This document shows, one piece after another, positions 52,629 through 61,300 of a stretch of DNA of 64,000 nt. The first letter of the stretch is position 1. Each line of letters begins with the position of its first letter. The DNA comes from Brevibacillus_H ginsengisoli (GTDB taxonomy: Bacteria; Bacillota; Bacilli; Brevibacillales; Brevibacillaceae): NCBI RefSeq assembly GCF_050113715.1, contig NZ_JBNJQR010000002.1:372001-436000 (forward strand), read 5' to 3'. A program made the position numbers and the translations under genes. The notes beneath the pieces were generated by a model, which saw only the letters and a list, made by a program, of their open reading frames with translations, was not told the DNA's origin and ran no database searches.

Positions 52629-53990
52629 TCAAAGAAGTCTTCGGTCTATGACCCGACGCGCCTTTACGTCGAAACGCTCCAGTGTCTGTGGCTCCAATAA
52701 TTCCAGGTTAAAGCGAATACCGGTTTGGGCGCGCAAATGCTGATGTACCTCGGTATGAAGTCTTGCCATTGCGATTTCCCGTTCATGAGATGGAATGGAA
52801 CGAATCCAATCCGGATGATATTCAACTTTGACTGTGGCCTCATCCATGTGGGAAACACGTTCAAGCACGATTCTATGCTCATTCCCTAGACCTTCTATCT
52901 CCAGCAAACTGCGTTGAACGGCGCTTGGATAGACATTTACTCCACGAATTATCAACATATCATCTAATCTGCCGTACACACCGTTGGGTAGCCGCGGATA
53001 GGTCCTTCCACATGCACAAGCCTCAGTGGTTATATGAGATTCGTCCCCGGACCAGAATCGAATCATTGGTTGTCCCTTTCTTTTGAGATGCGTGTAAATG
53101 ACCCCTCCGCTTGTTCCTTCGGGGACCGCTCGATAAGGATTTTCTTTGTCCACGATTTCCGTGTAGACTTCATCCTGAAGGACATGCATACCATTCTTCT
53201 GTGCGCATTCCACATTCGTGGCCCAAGGTGTCATTTCGCTGGTAGTCGCACAGTCCATGACATCAATTCCCCAACCTTCTTCGAGCGATTTTTTGATTCC
53301 TGGAATTCCGGCACCCGGTTCACCGATAAAGATTCCGATACGCAGCGGAGAGTTTGATGTGTCATATCCTAATCGTTGGGCCTCGTCCATTAAGCGTAGC
53401 GCAAATGTGGGAGTGGTAATCAAGACACTTGACCCAACCTCGTACATGAGGCGAATGTGTCGTTCAGCATTGCCCGCTCCAGGGGTAAACGCGGTTGCGC
53501 CGATTCTTTCAACCCCCCACAAGGACCCCCAGCCTCCCATGAACATCCCTAAGTCCGTACTGATTTGAACGACGTCCGTACGTCTGACTCCTGCGGTGAA
53601 TAAGGCTTGGGCCATCACTTCTCCGATGTACGCAATGTCCTCTTTGGAGAAAAGATAGAAGGTTGGACGCCCTGTTGTGCCGGAAGAGCCATGGATGTGC
53701 GCTCCGTCTTCTGGATCAAATCCCAAATAACGTCCGTAGGGGTGGTGTTGTCTCTGTTCCTCTCGCAAAATGTCTTTGGTTAAAATCGGTACCTTTTCCG
53801 TAAAATCTTCCAGCGTATTGACCATAGATGGATGGAAGTGATGCTGATCATAAAACTCACGATAAAAAGGCATCTGATGATACACATAGTCAAGTTGTTG
53901 CTTAATGTGTGCGAGGATCATCTCGTTGCGCTTGTGGACGGGCATCGTTTCTTTTTCTTTGTCCCAGTATTCATTGATCACGTTTTCCAT
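52629..53990 (-). CDS. phenylacetate-CoA ligase-family (PaaK-like) acyl-CoA ligase
   Basis: A 453-aa adenylate-forming ligase of the PaaK group, starting at ATG 53990 behind AAGGAGGG. It has the P-loop IHGSSGTTGRPTFY, the CATTSEMTPW stretch, the zinc-like CACGRTYPRL motif and the hinge GRLDDMLIIRGVNVYPSAVQ. PaaK proteins activate phenylacetate and other aryl or branched acids. It is encoded between the small mutase subunit and MeaB, so it probably produces the CoA thioester that the mutase rearranges. The exact acid cannot be read from sequence; the lack of other phenylacetate (paa) genes argues against a plain phenylacetate route. Confidence 0.88.
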   Translation of the reverse strand: MENVINEYWDKEKETMPVHKRNEMILAHIKQQLDYVYHQMPFYREFYDQHHFHPSMVNTLEDFTEKVPILTKDILREEQRQHHPYGRYLGFDPEDGAHIHGSSGTTGRPTFYLFSKEDIAYIGEVMAQALFTAGVRRTDVVQISTDLGMFMGGWGSLWGVERIGATAFTPGAGNAERHIRLMYEVGSSVLITTPTFALRLMDEAQRLGYDTSNSPLRIGIFIGEPGAGIPGIKKSLEEGWGIDVMDCATTSEMTPWATNVECAQKNGMHVLQDEVYTEIVDKENPYRAVPEGTSGGVIYTHLKRKGQPMIRFWSGDESHITTEACACGRTYPRLPNGVYGRLDDMLIIRGVNVYPSAVQRSLLEIEGLGNEHRIVLERVSHMDEATVKVEYHPDWIRSIPSHEREIAMARLHTEVHQHLRAQTGIRFNLELLEPQTLERFDVKARRVIDRRLL

Positions 53991-54029
53991 ATATACCCTC
54001 CTTATATACATGTAGAATAGAGTGAGTTT

Positions 54030-54422
54030 CTATTGAATCTGTTCCTCGATAAAGTCTGCAATATCCGTCAAATTGGACCCAGTCCCAAAGATGCGGGTTA
54101 CCCCGGCATTTAATAGTTGTTCCTGCTCTTCATTGGGAACTACGCCGCCCAGAATCACCAAAATCTCCTGCATTCCTTTTTCTTTTAGCCCCTGTAAAAT
54201 GCGAGGAACCATAACCAAATGGTTTCCCGAGAGACTTGACAGTCCAAGAACTTGTGCGTCCTCTTGAATAATGGTATCCACAATAGCTTCTGGCAGTTGA
54301 TTTCCGATGTAAATGACGTCCATCCCTCGTTCAACCAAATAGCGACTTACCATAACCGCTCCACGATAATGAGAGTCTAAACCCATCTTCGCCATAACGA
54401 CCCGAATTTTTCGTTCTTTCAC
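54030..54422 (-). CDS. acyl-CoA mutase small subunit, cobalamin-binding
   Basis: A 130-aa B12-binding domain protein. The DxHxxG motif is D16-S-H18-Y-R-G21, with His18 as the lower cobalt ligand; the later SSLSG and ILGGVVP motifs hold the nucleotide tail. It starts at GTG with GGAGGTGA upstream. It pairs with the large subunit encoded 16 bp upstream in transcription, as in isobutyryl-CoA, 2-hydroxyisobutyryl-CoA and archaeal methylmalonyl-CoA mutases, which are also split. Confidence 0.93.
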   Translation of the reverse strand: MKERKIRVVMAKMGLDSHYRGAVMVSRYLVERGMDVIYIGNQLPEAIVDTIIQEDAQVLGLSSLSGNHLVMVPRILQGLKEKGMQEILVILGGVVPNEEQEQLLNAGVTRIFGTGSNLTDIADFIEEQIQ

Positions 54423-54438
54423 TTATGTCACCTCCCAA

Positions 54439-56064
54439 CTAGAATAATGGCTGATGCCAGCCCCCATGTAGCTCCCGAAAAACATTGGAACATTCGCCTA
54501 CCGTAGCTCCTGCCTTGACTGCTTCAATTAGAAATGGGATGGTATTTTCATTGTGTTGAACAGCAGCGCGAAGCTGTGCAATTGCATGAGTAACTTGTGT
54601 CTGATTTCTCGAATGGGCATTTTTTTCAATCTTCGCGGTTTGTTTGGACAGAGTTTCCGGAACCTTGAACGTTCCAACTTCGATAGGAGCGCTTTCTGTG
54701 AAACAATTCACCCCTACCACCTTGCGTTTACCCTGGCTGATCGCCCTTTCACGTTCATACGAGGTCTGAATCAGTTCGTTGTGAACCCATCCTTGCTCGA
54801 CCGCTTTCACAAGTCCGCCAAGCTTCTCGATCTGAAGGAGGTATTCTTCTATTTTTTCTTCCATCGCTTTCGTAAGGCTTTCAACATAATAGGATCCTCC
54901 TAAGGGATCAACCGTTTTGGTGACGCCTGTTTCTAGAAGAAGGATCTGTTGTGTTCGTAGTGCCGTGATCGCAGATGCTTCCGTTGGGATACAAATCGCT
55001 TCATCGTAGGCACTCACATGGAGACTTTGCGCGCCTCCCAAAACAGCAGCCAATGAATGGAAGCTGCTTCGGATGACGTTGTTCAATGGTTGTTGGGCAG
55101 TTAGAGCGGAACCTGATGTTTGGACATGAAAGCGAAGCATTGAACTACGCGGATTGTTTGGTTGAAATCGTTCCTGGAATAAACGAGAGTAAATCCTTCG
55201 AGCGGCACGGAATTTAGCAATTTCTTCAAAAAAGTCATTATCTGAACTGAAAAATGAAGAAAGACGAGGTGCGAACTGATCAATCTCACATCCGCGACAG
55301 ATCATATCGTTGGAAGTCTCAAGCGCGTTCGCAATCACCAGAGCGGCCTCCTGAACAGCATTAGCTCCCGCTTCCCGGTAGTTATAGCCTGTAAAGCTGA
55401 TCGGATTCCATTTGGGAACATGTCTGGTACAAAACTCGACGACATCCATTGAAAGCTTGAAGGAAAAACTGGGCTGAAGAGTGTTGGGAGCTGTAAGAAT
55501 AACGGTTTCCATCATAAAGTCGTTTTGCAGAGTGCCTTGTAAATCGTTCAAGGAGTAACCCCTTCGCTGTGCCGCCGCCAAAAACATAGCAAAAATCACG
55601 CCCGCGGCAACGGGATGTGATAAAACTAGAGAAACACTTGTCTGATTTAACGGTATTCCTTCAAATAACGCTAACATGTCATCCAAGGTATCGATCGCCA
55701 CTCCACCTTGCCCAACATCCCCTTCGGCAAAAGGGTGATTGCTATCATATCCTCGATTCGTTGGAAAATCGAATACACAATTGATACCGGTGGCTCCCTG
55801 TTCAAGCAAAAGCCGGAAACGCTGGTTGGTATCCTCCGGGGTCGCAAAACCCGCAAGCTGTCTTATGGTCCATGTTCGGCTTCTGTACATGTTGGGATGA
55901 ATGCCTCGGGTATACGGATATTCACCCGGTTGTCCCAATAGAGTCGAATCCTCTTGGGCTATGTCTGATGGCGTGTAGTAAGGTTTAATCGGAATGCCTG
56001 ATTCCGTGACATAATCTGAGCGAGACTGTTCATCAATTGAATTCTGGTTTGAATGTATAGACAT
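54439..56064 (-). CDS. adenosylcobalamin-dependent acyl-CoA mutase, large subunit (atypical)
   Basis: A 541-aa TIM-barrel mutase subunit, first gene of its operon. The frame YPYTRGIHPNMYRSRTWTIRQ (49-69) and GDVGQGGVAIDTLDDM are family features. The residues that set specificity are unusual. After TIRQ comes Leu70, where methylmalonyl-CoA mutase has Tyr, isobutyryl-CoA mutase Phe and 2-hydroxyisobutyryl-CoA mutase Ile. The Arg/Gln position falls in TVILT (Ile189 or Leu190). Position 97 is Val, not the Asp of 2-hydroxyisobutyryl-CoA mutase, and the GYH catalytic His is Asn228 (GYN). The substrate is therefore probably hydrophobic and none of the three named. AGGAGG ribosome site. Confidence 0.9.
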   Translation of the reverse strand: MSIHSNQNSIDEQSRSDYVTESGIPIKPYYTPSDIAQEDSTLLGQPGEYPYTRGIHPNMYRSRTWTIRQLAGFATPEDTNQRFRLLLEQGATGINCVFDFPTNRGYDSNHPFAEGDVGQGGVAIDTLDDMLALFEGIPLNQTSVSLVLSHPVAAGVIFAMFLAAAQRRGYSLNDLQGTLQNDFMMETVILTAPNTLQPSFSFKLSMDVVEFCTRHVPKWNPISFTGYNYREAGANAVQEAALVIANALETSNDMICRGCEIDQFAPRLSSFFSSDNDFFEEIAKFRAARRIYSRLFQERFQPNNPRSSMLRFHVQTSGSALTAQQPLNNVIRSSFHSLAAVLGGAQSLHVSAYDEAICIPTEASAITALRTQQILLLETGVTKTVDPLGGSYYVESLTKAMEEKIEEYLLQIEKLGGLVKAVEQGWVHNELIQTSYERERAISQGKRKVVGVNCFTESAPIEVGTFKVPETLSKQTAKIEKNAHSRNQTQVTHAIAQLRAAVQHNENTIPFLIEAVKAGATVGECSNVFRELHGGWHQPLF

Positions 56065-56188
56065 TTCGTTCCTCCTAACGTTTGGATTAAAAACAACGGG
56101 TATTTTTTTGACTCTTTGTTTAAATGTTTATTGTAGGACTGGATGGATTATGTTATCGATTCATGTTGAAATATTCGGATTGCTACCA

Positions 56189-56218
56189 AAAAGAAACAGG
56201 CTCGCAGTGGAGCCTGTC
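56189..56218 (-). terminator. rho-independent terminator after the amine-oxidase gene cluster
   Basis: ACAGGCTC and GAGCCTGT pair around a six-base loop, followed on the minus strand by TTCTTTTT. It lies about 60 bp after the flavin amine oxidase stop and separates it from the mutase operon. Confidence 0.85.
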
Positions 56219-56276
56219 AAATCGAGTGAATCTTAAGTTCCTATCCTGACGTAAGTTCTATCCTGACTGATGGATA

Positions 56277-57887
56277 TCAGTAGTTGGCCACCGCTTTTTG
56301 ACTGGCAAGGATTTGCTGTACAGCACGTTCCGCAGACTCCACCGCACCATTCAAAAAACCGTAGTATTTAAGGGCGGTATGTTCACCTACAAAGAAGCAG
56401 TTTCCCTCCTGTTCAGCCTGAACACCGTAAAAGCTTGTGTATTGACCGACCCCATAATAGGAAAAGGAGCCTTTCGTCCATTTATAGCCGTACCAGTTGT
56501 CTACTGTGGCAATTCCGTTCCACTTTTCTTTGGCTCCAGGCATGTTCGGTTCTAGCTGACCCAGAAACCTTTGTGTTAGCTGCTCTGTTGTACTTTCCCC
56601 AAACGTTTTGGCATATTCTCCGCCAGTATAGTTGACAAGAATCCCCGGTTTCCCGTTTTGTGAACGAGTAACCTCCCAAGAAGTCTGAAAATCAACTTCT
56701 AATACAGCCCCAGTCTGCCCTTGTTTTCTCCAGTACCGATCTTTAAATTGGACGTTCAGCTTGGAGCAGGCGCCAAATCCCATTTCACGGATGGCCTTTA
56801 CTTTCAGCTTGGAGAAACCAGCACGGTTGAAATCGACAGACGACCGCAAGATGGAAAAGGGCAACGCCAACACGACTTGATCCGCTTTCACTTCTTTTGT
56901 TATGGATTTGTTTTGGAAGGTTAGCAGGTATGTTCCGTCCGTCTCCCTTTTAATAGCGACAAGCTCATGCTCCGTCTGGATTTGCCCGCTTAATAAATCT
57001 GCCATCCGAGTCGCAATCTGATCGTTTCCGCCGCGTACATGGTATCGTTCATCCGAACTGCCAGTGACAGAAAACTCATCAGCACTAGGGCACGAAGCCA
57101 ATGTGAAGATCAGATACAATGCGCTTTGTTCTTCAATCTCTGCTGCGCCATCCGCTGTAAAACTCAAATTAAGCAATTGCCCCATTCTGGATTGAAGTCC
57201 ACCGGGCACATTTTTTTTGATCCAGTCCGCTATCGACATTTGGTCCAATTCCCAAGCTCTTTTGGTGTAATTCTGGTAGGTGACATCACCAGCGTCGGTT
57301 GCGTCTTTCTGAATGATTGGCCAAATTTGCTTGAAGTCTTCCGTCATTTCCTGGAACGTGTAAGGAGCTTGATTAATATAGCACATATCTTCCGTTCCAT
57401 TCTGTTCACCTTTGTACGTATCGTCCAGCTTCAAACCAAGCTCCGCCGCCAAGTTTCTGATCTGGGTATGTTCTGTATCGATTAGTTCTCCACCGTGTTC
57501 GGCAATTTGGCCATCCGCAAAATCGTCTCGTCGGGTATAACATCTCCCACCGACACGCTTGGCTGCCTCGTACACGTCCGCGATGATTCCTTTTTGCTTT
57601 AATCGGTAAGCGACTGTAAGACCTGCCAAGCCAGCTCCGACAACCACGATTTTATTCTTGTTAGAAAATTCTGAATCTGCTTTTGCCACAGCTGCACCCA
57701 AATTCCAAAACATACTGGTGGATGCTGTTGCCGCAGCGACCATCGCGGTACCTTTTAAAAAAGCTCTGCGCGAAATGGACTTTTCCATCCTTTCCTGAAT
57801 CACCTGATCTACTGGCACATCTCGTTCATGCGCTTCACGTGCGATTGAAACTGCGTTCATTATTTTTTGTCCTAATAATGATCTCAT
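56277..57887 (-). CDS. Tat-exported flavin monoamine oxidase
   Basis: A 536-aa FAD-dependent amine oxidase. A twin-arginine signal SRRAFLKG lies at 39-46 after an unusually long leader, followed by a hydrophobic Ala-rich stretch, so the folded flavoprotein is probably exported. The dinucleotide motif VVVGAGLAGL (81-90), the EAAKRVGGRC motif and the late FFVGEHTALKYYGFLNGAVESAERA segment that lines the FAD are typical of the MAO/L-amino-acid oxidase group. It would turn an amine into an aldehyde with release of ammonia and peroxide. It follows a saccharopine-dehydrogenase-like gene. The natural amine is unknown. Confidence 0.9.
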   Translation of the reverse strand: MRSLLGQKIMNAVSIAREAHERDVPVDQVIQERMEKSISRRAFLKGTAMVAAATASTSMFWNLGAAVAKADSEFSNKNKIVVVGAGLAGLTVAYRLKQKGIIADVYEAAKRVGGRCYTRRDDFADGQIAEHGGELIDTEHTQIRNLAAELGLKLDDTYKGEQNGTEDMCYINQAPYTFQEMTEDFKQIWPIIQKDATDAGDVTYQNYTKRAWELDQMSIADWIKKNVPGGLQSRMGQLLNLSFTADGAAEIEEQSALYLIFTLASCPSADEFSVTGSSDERYHVRGGNDQIATRMADLLSGQIQTEHELVAIKRETDGTYLLTFQNKSITKEVKADQVVLALPFSILRSSVDFNRAGFSKLKVKAIREMGFGACSKLNVQFKDRYWRKQGQTGAVLEVDFQTSWEVTRSQNGKPGILVNYTGGEYAKTFGESTTEQLTQRFLGQLEPNMPGAKEKWNGIATVDNWYGYKWTKGSFSYYGVGQYTSFYGVQAEQEGNCFFVGEHTALKYYGFLNGAVESAERAVQQILASQKAVANY

Positions 57888-57920
57888 GTGTTGGCTCTCC
57901 TTTTATGGAAGGTTGCTTTT

Positions 57921-59117
57921 CTAAATTTGCTGTATAAAATTAGCGAAAACGCGAATATCTCTTTTGGCAAGCTCCGCGAAGTAAATTTGGGGATCGATGA
58001 CAGCTTCCGACGCAAAAAATCCCTTTTCCTTGATTTGTCCCGATGCCAGCATTCGGGTGGTAACCGCTGCCGGAAACCCGACCGAGAAAACCCCTTGAGA
58101 CATATGCGGCCACTTGGCATACGGAGAAATCACGCAATCCATGATGTATGAACAGCTTTGTCCCGCCTTTTCACCTTGCACCTCGACGCGCAACGCTTTA
58201 TGATCATCATGCTTGAAAGGGACGTCTGATTGAGTCATTAGTGCCTGATCCTCTGTCTTTTTCAGGACGGCCGCCAATACTTGACGAGGAATCACTTGCT
58301 GGCCCTTTACCTCCACCGGTTGATCGCTGCCCATGCCGATTTTCACTAGAAACTTGAGCTTTTCTTCAAAAACGCGAGGCAAAGACAACTTGAAGGAAAC
58401 TTCCTGAATTCCTTTGTCTTTAAAGTATATGGGCATGGTCGCTACTTCTGAATGAATTGTATGGATGACCGTTTGTCTTCCGATTGGCGCGGGAAAATCA
58501 ATCTCTTCCGCACCGGAGAACGGTTCCAGCTCAATAAACTGACCTTCCTTGAATTCATAGGAATTCATGATAAATTCGTCCAGTAAGGTTTCGATGGCAT
58601 ATGGCGGAGTAAAGCTCGTGTCATCCAGGTTAAAATTAACGATTCCATCTCGAATCTTCACCGATCGAACCTGGTCCAACTGATCGTACGCATACCTCGC
58701 CATGACATTCACGATGCCAGGCGCACTTCCGGAACCAACAATGCCAGTAATGCCTGCTTGTTGAAATTCATCATGCATGTCAAGCTGCTTTCGCGCCCAA
58801 TGAAATAATCCGCCAAAATCGGTATAGTGCGTTCTCGACTCGATGCAAGCTTGCATGACCTTCAGGTTAAAGTGGTGTGAGCTCCCATTCAGGCACGCGT
58901 CATACCCATCCAGTGTTCGCACCAGCTCGTCGTGATTGTTTAAATCAATTTGCTGGATCAACACTTTATCTGAATTAAGGAAGGATTCTCTCTTCTTTAG
59001 CGCTTCCATATTCATATCAGCTAACAAAACCTTGGTAATCGATTCATGTTCAACAAAATCCTGAATGGCTCCTAAGGAAACCTTACCGGCCCCACCTAAG
59101 ACAGCGATCTTCATCAA
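57921..59117 (-). CDS. saccharopine dehydrogenase-family oxidoreductase
   Basis: A 398-aa protein with the Rossmann motif VLGGAGKVSLG and a catalytic domain like that of the 32579 gene (shared features: LDLGG/TDFGGLF region, GSGSAPGIVNVMARY, and the late FPAAVTTRMLASGQI). The family acts on lysine-like or polyamine-derived imines. It lies between a copper amine oxidase and a flavin amine oxidase gene, all on one strand, so it may process an imine or amino-aldehyde-derived product. Start MM at 59117; a ribosome site GGGGGAGAAACTTG precedes it. Confidence 0.85.
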   Translation of the reverse strand: MMKIAVLGGAGKVSLGAIQDFVEHESITKVLLADMNMEALKKRESFLNSDKVLIQQIDLNNHDELVRTLDGYDACLNGSSHHFNLKVMQACIESRTHYTDFGGLFHWARKQLDMHDEFQQAGITGIVGSGSAPGIVNVMARYAYDQLDQVRSVKIRDGIVNFNLDDTSFTPPYAIETLLDEFIMNSYEFKEGQFIELEPFSGAEEIDFPAPIGRQTVIHTIHSEVATMPIYFKDKGIQEVSFKLSLPRVFEEKLKFLVKIGMGSDQPVEVKGQQVIPRQVLAAVLKKTEDQALMTQSDVPFKHDDHKALRVEVQGEKAGQSCSYIMDCVISPYAKWPHMSQGVFSVGFPAAVTTRMLASGQIKEKGFFASEAVIDPQIYFAELAKRDIRVFANFIQQI

Positions 59118-59205
59118 GTTTCTCCCCCTGTTTTTTGTTCTCTGCTTGAAATACGGGATTGTAGCTTCTAACTATACCTTTGGTGCGCAATCTAAACACA
59201 TATTT

Positions 59206-61263
59206 TCAATGACTTGTTGGTTTCTTATCTGGAGACGGCTTAGGGAGATCGAGCGTAGGTGTACGGTCAAAGAAGTTAAAGGGCTTCAAGAGAATGGACG
59301 CCCATTCTGTAGGCATCATCGGCCATTCTTCCGCACGTGTAATATGGGTGGTTCCCGTCGTCAACCAAACCACATCGTCGGTATTCACAATTGGCCGATT
59401 TTGTTTTGTCCACAAACCTAAGCCCGTTTCGCCCGTGTTTTGATTGACATATTTCCCTTCTGGATAGAGCTCGTTCTTTTGGTAAGGTGTTACCCAAATG
59501 TGCTTGGTGGCGTATTGCATCCGCTGCAACGGCCAGTCATCATCGGTAAAGAGAGGGTCTTGAGCGAATGGATGGGACGTACCGGCGTTTGCGATGACTT
59601 GGTACCCAGTCGGATAGCCTTGCTTATTATTTTTAGATGGATTGGTCACCAGTACAATTTTGTCAGGGTCCCACTTCTGGATCGCGTCCTGTTCCTTCTC
59701 GTATGTTTTCGCTTTTACGACCATTTCGCTTTTGCGCGGACTGCTGTTGTCTGTGAGTGGTTCGGCTTTGGGTTTCCATTCCACCACAGAGTTATTCATG
59801 CCGTCCACATCCAGATCGAGGCGGAAATTGTACAGATGCTGGTGATTGACACCGAGAATATGCTCATCCAGCAAAGTTCCATTGCGCACTTCTTTTTCAT
59901 CATGTACATGCGCCATGTTCTCGGTGTGGACTCCTTTTACCGCCTCAAGTCCAGATGCCCCTACGTTCACCCTGATATTCCCGTCTTGTTCAAACACCCA
60001 ATCAAAGAAATAGTCATAGTTTCCGACCGTAGAGACAAATCGCATGACAAGCTCTCGGCGTTCCCGACTCTCTGTTTTTCCGGAGATAAATGCATCCCAA
60101 TGGGAATATTCTGGACTCGCGTCACGTTCATACAATGCCATGACATTTGAAGAAACAACTGGTTTGCCCATATAATCATAGATTAGCTCATTAAGATACG
60201 TCGCATAGGGCGGCGCATCAGTCCCAGGCTCGAGCGGCCGTGAAAACAATGCCATGCCGTAATCGCCTGAATCCATCCATGCCCGATAATACCAACCAGC
60301 GCTAGGATCTCCGTAAGGCACAGTCATGCCGCCTAAGCAGCCGCTGTACATGATTTTTCTTTCGGTTCCATGGTCATTGTAAGTCACCGTGGAAATAATC
60401 GGCCCCACTCGCGGATCTAAACGGTAATGGAACTTCCAATTTTGCCAGGTTACAACATGACCATCTATTTTGTAATTGGCCCCTTTTGGCTGAGAAACGG
60501 TAAGCGGCTTTAATGGCGGACGTGTTTTTCCGTGGTCTCCGTTCCCGTAGCTTGCGTCCGCTTTGGAAACGGGTACGTCACCGGTGTCTTCCACTTTGAG
60601 AATTTTCTTCTCCACCAAATCCATGGTAATGATCAGGCCTTCGATCGGATGAGCATAAATATTACCGTCACCTGTATTGAGGAAAGTAGTTGCCTTAGCC
60701 AGCCGTTTGGTGGGATCTTCCTCGGGTCTTCCGAAATAACCGACTGAGCCGGTGCCATCTGTCACCACTTTGCTCATATCGGTAATCCCGCGTCTGGCAA
60801 GCGCTTTTTTCACTTCAGCGCTTTTCATAATCAAATCAGTCGCGACGGCATATTCTTCAGCGGTAAACAAGGGTTGACCCACTTTGATTTCTGTCCAGGA
60901 GGTTACGGATTTTTGTCCTAAATCAACGACCCCCTCGAAGACTTGGCGGCCTTTCATCACTACAAAAGAAGCTTTTCTGGTAAATTTCATTCCCGGTTTC
61001 CACTTCCACACGTCTGCTTTGTCTGGCTCCTCCAATCTCAGTTCATAAAAGCGGAGGTCAGGGGAAGCATATCCCTTGTCTTTCAGGATTTGATTCACGG
61101 CAATCATTTCATCTGCGGTCAGTGGATCAAGAGGATGACGGACAATCTGCTTTTGTTCAACTCCGTGTGCCATAGCCTGAGGTGAATTCACATAGGGAAC
61201 AAGGACAGTTCCGGTAAGTGCGGCCGCCGTCACTATAAGTGGTAAAGCTAAGGGCTTCTTCAT
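59206..61263 (-). CDS. secreted copper amine oxidase (TPQ enzyme)
   Basis: A 685-aa copper amine oxidase, start ATG 61263 with GGGAGGAG seven bases upstream (the frame opens at 61299 without a better site). A Sec signal peptide covers about residues 1-33 (Ala-rich, ending near QAMA). The topaquinone site is VGNYDYFF, with Tyr416 the cofactor precursor. Copper ligands are His474 and His476 (NHQH) and a third His near 640 (THITRAEEW). The catalytic Asp lies in MDSGDYG (about 331). It would oxidise a primary amine such as tyramine, phenylethylamine or a diamine to an aldehyde outside the membrane. It follows the NCS1 permease gene closely and is in the same operon. Confidence 0.92.
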   Translation of the reverse strand: MKKPLALPLIVTAAALTGTVLVPYVNSPQAMAHGVEQKQIVRHPLDPLTADEMIAVNQILKDKGYASPDLRFYELRLEEPDKADVWKWKPGMKFTRKASFVVMKGRQVFEGVVDLGQKSVTSWTEIKVGQPLFTAEEYAVATDLIMKSAEVKKALARRGITDMSKVVTDGTGSVGYFGRPEEDPTKRLAKATTFLNTGDGNIYAHPIEGLIITMDLVEKKILKVEDTGDVPVSKADASYGNGDHGKTRPPLKPLTVSQPKGANYKIDGHVVTWQNWKFHYRLDPRVGPIISTVTYNDHGTERKIMYSGCLGGMTVPYGDPSAGWYYRAWMDSGDYGMALFSRPLEPGTDAPPYATYLNELIYDYMGKPVVSSNVMALYERDASPEYSHWDAFISGKTESRERRELVMRFVSTVGNYDYFFDWVFEQDGNIRVNVGASGLEAVKGVHTENMAHVHDEKEVRNGTLLDEHILGVNHQHLYNFRLDLDVDGMNNSVVEWKPKAEPLTDNSSPRKSEMVVKAKTYEKEQDAIQKWDPDKIVLVTNPSKNNKQGYPTGYQVIANAGTSHPFAQDPLFTDDDWPLQRMQYATKHIWVTPYQKNELYPEGKYVNQNTGETGLGLWTKQNRPIVNTDDVVWLTTGTTHITRAEEWPMMPTEWASILLKPFNFFDRTPTLDLPKPSPDKKPTSH

Positions 61264-61300
61264 TACAAACTCCTCCCATGAAATAGAATGTTTACCCAAT

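Noticed and set aside
59440..60150. 236-aa plus-strand open frame across the copper amine oxidase gene
   Set aside because: It is antisense to the TPQ and copper-ligand region and has no ribosome site or recognisable motif.
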